DNA of 41,724 bases, from assembly GCA_900618425.1 (NCBI GenBank), contig UZAN01040722.1:29792-71515 (forward strand). The letters are read 5' to 3'. This DNA comes from Echinostoma caproni (lineage: Eukaryota > Platyhelminthes > Trematoda > Plagiorchiida > Echinostomatidae). Under the pieces are notes generated by a model that ran no database searches, was not told the DNA's origin, and worked only from the letters and a program-made list of their open reading frames with translations. A program made the translations under genes and the position numbers. Shown piece after piece: positions 32,784-41,724 of this stretch (position 1 is the stretch's first letter; every line of letters begins with the position of its first letter).

Positions 32784-34679
32784 ACAGTTCAATACCAGTC
32801 ATTGTCCTACTCCCCGGAATTCGTGTGTTCCAATCGCTTAACTGCTGTCCAGCGTTTCTTATTTCTTTGAATCATATAGTAACTCTTTAATTATCCTTTT
32901 TCTTTGTTCTTGAACAGCGTTTGCATGTCTGGGTGTTCAACAGAAGATAAGTATAGCTTTTTAAGACGGAAATACTCTAGATTTATCGTTCCACGATCAA
33001 AAATTACCTAACTTGGTTTTCTGTTTCCTTTACAGATTTTATTCGCTAATCTTTTTAGTTTCATGTTTCCTTATTTCCACCTGTATATTACACAACAAGC
33101 CAGTTCATTCATTCTTTGCACGGTTTACCCGATTTGGTTTTGTCATTTTCCCACTTAAGATTTGCATACTATCTGTTGCCGCTGCCAGATCAGTGAGTGG
33201 CCCTATTCGATCGGGATAAGGTTTTGAGTAAATCCGAACCGTTGTCTGGTGTTTTTCTGCGTTGTTCTGTAATTAATACTATCGATTTCGTGGAGTATAA
33301 TGTTTTTCTTTCTATTCAAATGTTAATCAAATATCTGTGTACAACCGTTTCCAACTTTCTATAACTAGATAGAAGTAATGTTTCATGAGGTGGAGGTAAC
33401 ATTATGCAAGCTTCAGATAATCCCCGCGCGTTTTATTGAAAAATTTTAAAGCTATTTCAAACCTTTTGGCCTTGAAGTATACTTTTGCTGTTAGTTACAA
33501 ATCAACTCTAATGGAATTTTTTTATGCAAGACAATGGATACGCTTGATTGGTTTTTCAGTCACATGGAAATGAATTTCGTTACTGTATTCAAATTTGTTG
33601 ATTTCTGGTTGGTGGTTGTTGTTTTTTCTATGGGGAAAACGCACGAGGGTTGCCGAATTTTATGATCGTTTTTTTCGAATCTGCGAAAAAACGTATCTGC
33701 TTCAGTTTCACATTGCCTTAAATTAAGTTTGTTTCGCAACGGGATAAACGTAGTTGCACTTCGGTCATCACAAATATGCGTCAGGAATAATAATGATGAA
33801 GCACATGAATGTACGCAAATTTGGTTTGTATTTATTTTGTTGAAAAATCTTTGTTCGACCAATCATTCGGATGAGAAATTGTGTTATTTAACTGCATGAG
33901 TTCACGAGTGGTTTTTCTTCTTGTTGTTTCACCTCGCACGCCGACTGATAATCTGAGTTAAATTTGGTTCTCAAAAGCCAATTAGGTTGGGTTAACTATC
34001 GGAAGACAACAACAGGTAGGTCGGAGGAACTCAAGTTTATAGTCCCAAAGAAATTTTACTCATGACAGTATAGCTAGCAACAAGGACATAACAATAGTTT
34101 CCTCCAGCGATCAATGACGAAATTAACTCTGATGGCTTCGCATTCTAATGCTTTCTTATTTAACGTATTTGAGCTCTCATTTTCTAATGTTTGACTCCTT
34201 GTGCATCTGAGGTTCAGCTGGGCGTAATTTTATCATGCATTGCAATCCCGTATCATCCGGACTAAACTTAACATGTTTTGAATTATTTGCTTATCAGATC
34301 CGAACACACTTTGTTAGAACGAATAAGCGTAAACGAAAACATGCACATCTCAGACATACAAGTAATGCCGTACTTTTGTACTGTACAACCGCGCGAGAAC
34401 TCTACATTTGTGTTCCGAAAGAATTGATCTGAACCCAAACGCTCTGATGAAACTTTTGGGGAGTGCATCGCAATCCACACTACCCATTCCCGGATTGAAT
34501 TTCGACATGAGTGGTGATGTGGGATAAGTTTTATCGATTTCGGCTGACCCTATTGTAGACATGTACTCATTCCTCAGTTCCTTCAATCAGGTATGCACTG
34601 TTGCAGCGCTGGGCTCATTAATTCTACTCAGATCTGATGGGAGCTGATTGAATCAATAATAACACACAGTCTATGGGAA

Positions 34680-34702
34680 AGGTCCGGAGTTAAATTTCTG
34701 GA
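34680..34702 (+). other. Weak box B-like phrase related to other tRNA-like modules
   Basis: AGGTCCGGAGTTAAATTTC parallels AGGTCCCGAGTTTGATTC at 9827-9844. No convincing box A lies upstream. Confidence 0.2.
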
Positions 34703-37700
34703 CAGTCCGCTACAGACAACCGCTAAGCAGAGTAAGAATCCCGTGTGGTAGGTTGAATGAAATGAGGAGTGTACAAGAAGGTGAAATCCCTAGGATGGTC
34801 GATAAAAATCGAAACAGGTTTCTCTTTCGGTTCCATTCAAATCTTGAAAGTAAGTCCAACTTCATTGGAAGGAAAGTTTTTATTCCAATCAGGTGTAACA
34901 GACTGAGGGGTTAATAAAAGCGAAATTAAATTGGGGAAACTGGCCCTCTGGATTAAAATTTTGATTATATCCTTCGATGTTAAATTGCCAATCGGTTGAT
35001 CGTTTATTTTATCGGAACGAGGAGAGGTTTTCATAACCTTATAACCGAATTTGGAAGTAAATAATAAATAGCTTTCACTTCCTCCCCCCTTCGAATAAGA
35101 AAATAGCCTCTGGTTACAAAGGAGAGTGTCTGGTATGTCTCATCAAATGTACACGTTAAACCATTGTCAACGGTAAAAGCCAGATAATCGTTGGTCTATT
35201 TTGACGATATTTCTCTAACTGTAATATATTTTGTATATGAAAACATTAATGGTCTAGGCGTTCATGTAGAACCAATAGGTAGTTAATGGCCCAGCTACCA
35301 ATACCTGACCTGACACGTAAGGATCATTAATTGCAAATGAATAGAAGAAATAATATCGTCCAACTTTTTTCCAAAATTAATTTATCATGTTCTTTTTCGA
35401 CGCATATCTCTTTTGTCCAAACCCTCGTTATTCTGTATTTCACCTTTCGAACTTGTGTGAGTTAGAAATACATGTTTTATTGATTTCATTTTTGCAGACA
35501 CTGAGGACACGGAACACGCGGGATTGATGTGTTCTTTGCCGATCGCAGTAACACGCTTGATAATTTTCCAGGGTCAGACAAATAATAGCATTAGAGCAAC
35601 GGGAAACGGTAATATGATCGGAAAATGGAACATTCATATGAGTTGTTTCACGTAAATCAAACATTCACTCAATAAAAATTAAAAATTACAGATTCAATGA
35701 GAACGAAAGAAATGGTACACTCGAAAATATTGCAAAAGAGTCTTCAGATAACGAAGGCTGGATAGGGAGACAATAATTTTGAAGGAACATTACTGTGAGC
35801 AATTCCAAACACAACTTGTGAGGTCACTATATAAAATACACTTTTTTGACTGAGACCTGTAGCCTTGCCAGCACCTGATGAAACGGCAACGGGCGAATCC
35901 ATTCCATTAACATAGAATAGGCCATGCCCTGACGGCGAGACTCTGGCTTTACAGGAAAAAATGTACCACTTGCAACTGGAAATAATTTTATATATTATTT
36001 TTCATCACTGACCAATGTGTTAGGTAATGCTTCAATCTTGAAAAGTAAATGCCTACCCTCAATAGACCAGATCATTGCTGTAATGACTGTATTGTTTGAC
36101 TTGTGGGCGTTTCACATGGTCGATCCACTGCAATTCCTATTTGGGAGCGTCATTCGTGAATATAGTTATCCACTAGGGTATCCTGAAAATTTCGGAGTTC
36201 CTCAGTTAGTCTGTTGCAGCTGACCGCTTTCGTTGCCCAGCCGAACAGTGACCTCACTAATCCTATCTGATTAATCGACCAAATCCTTTCCGTGTTACGG
36301 AAACTCGTCAAAGTGTTCATTTTATGCTGTAGGATTAGTGTTAAATCAAATGAGTAGATTTTTCTAGCGGTAACATAAGGACGGACGTTTCTCCGAACCA
36401 GTCTGATGACCTTACCTCGTGTCCTGATTTATTGCCAGCCTCCGCCATGCACCTCTGGGTCCTTCTGATCCCGCTTTATTATTTATGCTCACTCCGTTTG
36501 TTCACTTACTGACTGACCCTTTATCGGTTATACTGTAATTTTCTATATTTTCCACAGCACTTTCACCTACATATTTTTCTTCCTTTTCATGTTCCATCAC
36601 TATTCGCCGAAAAAAAATGTTATCAATGACATGCTGTCACGATATTTGCTTTCTCTCACGGTGTTCTTCAACTAATACCCTTATTTCGAATTACAGATAG
36701 CTACTGCTGTTTATTTTTTAGTTTCACTGATCTACTTTGCAAATTTAAAAAGCATTGTTTTTTGATAATCACGCATTAACACCGATAATATTTTTGTGTT
36801 CCAGGCCTGATGACACGGTTTACCACACTTGAACACTCACTTTTTATCATACTACTTATAATTTAGATAGTAAGTACACACTGTTTTGCATTCTAATTGT
36901 TTCTTAGTCTGACGAAGCACGCGCGTTTTATGCCTATTTCGGGAAATCCCTTTGCAAGAGGCAATAGATAGTGCCCAACAAATGACCTGAAGGGGCCATC
37001 CCGTGGTGTAAACGCCCGTAGGGTTTCAGAACTTAGTTAACAATTGATAAGCAGTTGTCCGAGAACATGGAGAGGGAGCATAAGTAAAGGTTCACAGCAT
37101 GCTTCCATTGCATCACGACGTACAAACTAGCACACCGATTCGCTAGTATCTGTATGTGCAAGAAGAAATGGGGACAATAGATTACTCACTCATTTAAAAT
37201 AAAGCGGTGAATTTGGGACCTGTAACACAGTGACACGTGTATCGCGCATTCACGTCGTACATTTGTTCATTACATACATTGCTGATGAAGAAATAATTAA
37301 AACCTCACTCCAACTGGATCAGTGACTCACAAAACCCATCTAATTACCTAAAACCAGGCTTATAAAGGTTGAATTTGAAAGAATGACTACAAAACCTCAA
37401 AATAACCTGCGACAAGCATCATAAATATGATTCCGGATAAGAACCTTGTGAGTATCTAAAGGAGCCATCTTAGTTAGCAGTGGTCACATTCACCCTGCGC
37501 GGTATGTTTTCAACAAGGCTTGATATTTAGTCTTGAGCAATTTGTTCCGAACAACCTATAAGCAGTTTATTGAACTTCATCAGGTTTTGTGGTTTTGACT
37601 TTTCTTTACTTTTCTTTTGATACGATCTTGATAGTCCTCACTTTTATTAGGATCTGGCGATCTAGTAGATCGTGGTATGTAACGAAAGCCGTGATACGGT

Positions 37701-39454
37701 TTACATGAATGGATGTCTCGTCACCAGAACATTGAGAGACAAAGATTGTTTGCCATTCTAACCACGGTCTTCATTAGTCATTCCAAAGGTACTTTCAACC
37801 AGTCATGGTTCCATCAATGAAAACTAGTTCACTCTCGTCATAAAACTAAACAGCTGCCCACTCTGCGACAGAATCTCCTTTCGAAGCGAACACAGCGTAT
37901 TCCGTCTGTGAACCACGGTCCCTTCGACCTCCAGACTCTTATTGTTCAATTTGTCAGGTTCCACTAAGCGGGTGCGACATCGCTCTAAATGATACGACCG
38001 CGCTGTTCCTAATGCCGAGGATACTGCACCATCGACCAATCAAGGCGCCCCCCCCCTTGATGCAGGTCATTCATTCAAAGATAAGAAATTGACCGTCGTA
38101 CATTCAGCGGATGTACGTTCCGATTCGGATGAGACATCCTCATGTTTCAAAATGGTGATGTGCAAAAGCTAGTCCTTCCCAGACATGGAAACATGCTTCA
38201 TTTTAACCTTAAAATTCTCATTTCGGCCGACCACCACCAGAAAAAACTTCACGTGTACGAATTACTTTGAATCTTTTCAACTACCTGAAAACAGCAGGTC
38301 TTGGTTTATCTATGACTTTCTGAATCCAGAAACCGGACTGCCCAATTTTGCACACCAACACAGTCCGATTAATATATCGCTGCCCTCTTGCGTGCATTTC
38401 AATGTAATGCAAATACTGAATTTCCGCTTGTTCTCATTGGTGTTCAACTAGCATGCATGAGTAAAGTTTGCCAAGGTAAATGAAAGTCAATTGAGTACCA
38501 TTTAGGAACTTTGATGAGACGTGTGCTGGACCCCTCGATGAGCATATGCTTGATTTGTTCTGGTCGAGTGGGATTCTCATTGTTTTTTCGGTAGTGTGCC
38601 ATTATCCTGTCTCTTCTATTTTGTTTGCACATGTATTGGCTTGATAATGACAATGTAAACGTTAGTTTTTCATTCAAAACGTATTCCGAATATACAATAA
38701 TTTAAAATCCTGAAAGGAATTCATTGTGTTCGATTCAGTGAGAATCAACATATAACTTCAATTGTATTCATCTGGACTCATTTCATCTGTTCAAGTAAAT
38801 ACTTTTTAAAGAAATTAACAGTCTATTTATAAATGAATGGTTGCATAAATAATACTATAGTTCAAGTGTCCTTGAATGCACCGTGCAGCTGTGATAATAC
38901 GCAACAAACTCTTTGTCTTATTTCGATCATTTTACAAATGAGATTCTACCAGGGTTTTCCGTAAAATGATATCTGATAACGATAGTTGCTAAATGTTTAT
39001 GAATAAGCGTGTATGTCCAGTAGCACCTCGTGTGAGGTCGCTGGAAATGAATGAGAATCTTGCTTCAAATTAGGATAAATTATGCCAGTATGGAAGAGTT
39101 TGAAGCAAAAGTGTATTTTACTTATGAAAGTAGAGAAGATTTTTGTGTTTTATATTGGACTCATCCTTATAGTACTCCTATGATGATCAACAAGCAGCTT
39201 ATTGAACTGAAATTTATGGGATTAAGTTTTGTTTTTAAACGATAATGTGAATCATCCCCAGTGTTTTGAACTTGAGGAAAGTTATGCCCAGCTGGTGTGC
39301 ATTCCTTGTTTAGTCATAGTCTACTAGGAAGTTGTGCATCAAGGATCTTTTCACCGTCTGGTTGTGCTCAGGTTTTCTGAATAACAACCCACTCTGTATC
39401 AGTCTTCTGTTTGCGGATTTCGATCCTCGCTGATCGATTGAATAGTGAAAATTT

Positions 39455-39540
39455 GAGTAGTGGTACAGTAGTACAATGACCGTGGTAATATCAGTTCTTG
39501 AACCAGGTCACTTTACTTGTACAACTCCGGTTCGATAATT
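39455..39540 (+). other. tRNA-like module, possible SINE head
   Basis: GAGTAGTGGTACAGTAG resembles a D-arm, and CCGGTTCGATAATT at 39527-39540 contains a near-perfect box B. The distance is longer than in a standard tRNA. Confidence 0.35.
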
Positions 39541-40816
39541 ACTACCCAAATAAATTCCGCCATTATTAGAATCTTCTAGTGTAACCCTTTTCTATTGATT
39601 CCTGTCTTCTATAATAAAAACCTGTGAACGCTGTCTCTGAGTCAATCCTGTGTTCTATTTCCACTGGGTGTCGTAGAATTGAGCTGTTTCAGTTCCTCAT
39701 CGTTACTTTTCAAAGCAACTTTCAGGTTTCTCCTTGAAACAAACACCTTGTTGTAAGCTCGATCTAACAAGGTCTAGAATTAGGCCTGATTAACCAGTTT
39801 GTTTCAAACAACTTAGGCTAGTCCATGTGCTTTGTTGCGGGGGGAGGGAGAGCAGCTTGAGTAGGTCTCTGAAAAGATGTGTTGTCTTTACAATGTGATT
39901 TTAAACCAACAATCACCAGATTCATTAACAAGATCAAATAGATTCAGCCTGCAGTCCATTCAAACTTTATATCATTTGGATGTAAAACAAAGTAAGCATT
40001 TCGAGTGCAACTTTGTTGCTTATAATTCATTTATGACTAGAAGCGAAATATCACACATCGTAAAATAACCGGGGTAAATTGACAACCCTCTTTATTTCTC
40101 CAGCGACTTCAAACATTTGTGTTGGGAAGATTTGGTTCTTGTCGCTCATTATATCTGTAGCTTATCTACCTACAAAAGCACACACTCGCATTGCCTAAAT
40201 GAACAATCAAATGTAAATGCACTCACAGTGACATTTAGAACATCTTGTATCCGGCAATCGGCACGTGTTTTATTGATTTTTTCGCGTTGACGCAATTTTC
40301 ATGCAACTTTCCGAGTTTAAACGAAAATGGTATCAAGGTCTTATAGGTTTGAAAAACAATCCTTATTTTTCCTGGTCGACATTAAATGCAATTAACTGAA
40401 TAACTTACTTATCCTTTAGACATGCAAAGTGAATGACCGCCTCTAGTCAGATTGGTCTCATGCCCTGTCCTTGTTTGATGTTACCATCAATAAATCGATA
40501 GACTGGTATAGTGAGACGAAGATAATAAATAGTAACAAAATATTCTCCTTGTTCAGACCCATACTTTCGTGTCGATCGGCAAACCAGTTTATCGACCGAA
40601 AATCGTTAGTATGACGGAGAGGAAAAAGAAGAGGAGGAAGTAATCGATTTTGTATGTGAAGGGGAAAACAACTCCCAATGGGGAATATGATCTGAGAGTG
40701 ACAGCAAACGACTGAACGTATGGCAACCCAGTATGGGGAATGAGGAAAAAATCTGTGCACGGTTGTCCATATATTAAAATAAAGATGTGTGAACAGACTC
40801 CGTGGAATGCATATAG

Positions 40817-40841
40817 ACACACACACACACACACACACACC
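40817..40841. repeat. CA microsatellite
   Basis: Twelve uninterrupted AC units. Confidence 0.95.
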
Positions 40842-41049
40842 CGTACGTGCAGTATGAACGATAGATCTATTCATCCGCTCGATTGCGTGTGTTTGTTCAC
40901 AAATGTGAGACGACGAAAAAAATTACGGGAAGGTATTCGGTTGATTCATCCACAAAGTGTGAGGTGAATTAATCTATTCGAATGCATTCTGTCAATGGGC
41001 ACAGTTATAGATCCGCTACAGGATTAACAAAATTAATGTTTTGTATAAC

Positions 41050-41096
41050 TAGCTAAAACAAGATTTCCCGTTTCCTAACCACTTTAGGTTCGAGTC
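41050..41096 (+). other. tRNA-like promoter boxes
   Basis: TAGCTAAAACA matches box A except for its last base, and GGTTCGAGTC is an exact start of box B, 37 bases downstream. No tail is seen before the retrotransposon that begins at 41246. Confidence 0.35.
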
Positions 41097-41245
41097 AAGA
41101 CAAAAATCGCTTTATTCATCCTAATGGATGGATTCTCAGCTTCTTGAACTCCAGGAACATTTATCGTCGCATACAGTCACAAAAAAGTGAAAAAACAGCT
41201 TCGTCAATTCAAAGAAATGTGGAGTAAAATGTTTGAAAGTGAATA

Positions 41246-41724
41246 TCAATTGCGTAGGAATTTCAAAACGTCTTCTCTAACGGATGCCTTTTGATCCAGA
41301 AATCTCAAAAGATAGGGGATGATGGACAAACGATAGGCATTGGTACGAGCATTCACCAGTTTATAACGACATCTTGTTACACAAGTGGGTATGCATTGTT
41401 TGAGTTCTGTGTGTAATGGATGAGTGGTGTCTGATAGAATATTGTTACGGAAGTTATCGCAAAAGGTGAAATGTTTGTCGGCGATAAAGTTAGGCAAGTA
41501 CAAATAAGGAATACCGCTTGTTCGACAAATAATTTCAATAGACCGGCGTAGAATTGTGTAATCTTTAGCTCTAAGACCGGCAAATAAAACTGGAGGGCAT
41601 TCGAGAAGATGAGTACCAACGCAAGAATATACAAATCGAGTGAGTTAATACAGTGGAACTTTTAAAGAACGCAGGCGGGTAATAAAGAAACACAACCGTC
41701 GAATCTTTACAAAAGTAGAAGTTG
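41246..41724 (-). mobile_element. CR1-like non-LTR retrotransposon, C-terminal end of reverse transcriptase protein
   Basis: A minus-strand frame is open from the right part of the window to a stop at 41246, with a single in-frame stop near 41655. It reads LRSLKVPLY then RFVYSCVGTHLLECPPVLFA, GLRAKDYTILRRSIEIICRT, SGIPYLYLPNFIADKHF, ILSDTTHPLHTEL and NAYRLSIIPYLLRFL. This is the thumb and C-terminal tail of a CR1/Jockey-type reverse transcriptase: the SPV..GL..KD..ILR block, the HPLH block and the final YR.S.IP block. The catalytic part lies to the right of the window. It is clearly different from the element at the left edge. With only one stop in about 480 bases, this is the best preserved coding remnant here. 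Confidence 0.85.

Larger units (their letters stand above)
30689..41245. other. Long stretch with no recognised gene
   Basis: About 10.5 kb of AT-rich sequence holding microsatellites, four tRNA-like modules and many short open frames (for example 33560-33862 on the minus strand and 38185-38451 on the plus strand) without recognised motifs. No GLT1D1 exon with the expected LR.VKDP or SEGMS-type motifs was found, so those probably lie to the right of the window. Confidence 0.4.

Noticed and set aside
33560..33862. 100-codon minus-strand frame
   Set aside because: No recognisable domain and length within chance expectation for this composition.
35873..35900. A second hammerhead ribozyme
   Set aside because: GAA is followed by T instead of A, stem II does not pair next to the core, and no cleavage-site stem was found.
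36017..36223. Open frame containing FHMVDPLQFL, considered as the GLT1D1 LR.VKDPLYL exon
   Set aside because: The GLR part is absent, the only nearby acceptor gives the wrong phase, and the rest of the frame does not align.
40458..40874. 138-codon minus-strand frame
   Set aside because: It includes the translated CA microsatellite and low-complexity sequence; no motif.
1..41724. CRISPR array or bacterial defence system
   Set aside because: No regularly spaced repeats and no bacterial gene organisation; the sequence is clearly eukaryotic.

Overview
The window looks like non-coding-rich DNA from a flatworm, most likely a trematode (fluke). No bacterial-type gene layout is present, introns run to many kilobases, base composition is AT-rich, and the recognisable repeats are non-LTR retrotransposons of RTE and CR1/Jockey type, Penelope-like elements with GIY-YIG endonucleases, tRNA-derived SINEs, and a hammerhead-ribozyme SINE resembling the schistosome Sm-alpha family. 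The species assignment is inference; nothing in the window names it.

One host gene can be followed on the + strand: a relative of GLT1D1 (glycosyltransferase 1 domain-containing protein 1). Exons at 2125-2236 and 18184-18235 are well supported by sequence similarity, splice sites and matching codon phase. Exons at 20432-20491 and 27024-27109 are plausible continuations in matching phase. The first exon(s) and the catalytic C-terminal half are not seen, so the gene probably starts left of the window and ends right of it. The whole window would then be mostly GLT1D1 introns.

Layout. 1-620: CR1/Jockey-like reverse transcriptase remnant (- strand). 2125-2236: GLT1D1 exon. 2950-5690: a Penelope-like element split by an antisense RTE insertion. 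13328-13682: SINE with a complete type I hammerhead ribozyme (- strand). 15566-17330: two further Penelope-like remnants. 18184-18235: GLT1D1 exon. 19859-20075: tRNA-derived SINE (- strand). 20432-20491: putative exon. 21600-22180: fourth Penelope-like remnant. 23560-24480: internally deleted RTE (- strand). 27024-27109: putative exon. 27110-41245: mostly featureless, with microsatellites and tRNA-like modules. 41246-41724: better preserved C-terminus of a second CR1-like element (- strand), running off the right edge.

Most long stretches hold no gene I can support. All homology statements come from recognising family motifs by eye; no search was run, and the human GLT1D1 comparison is from memory.
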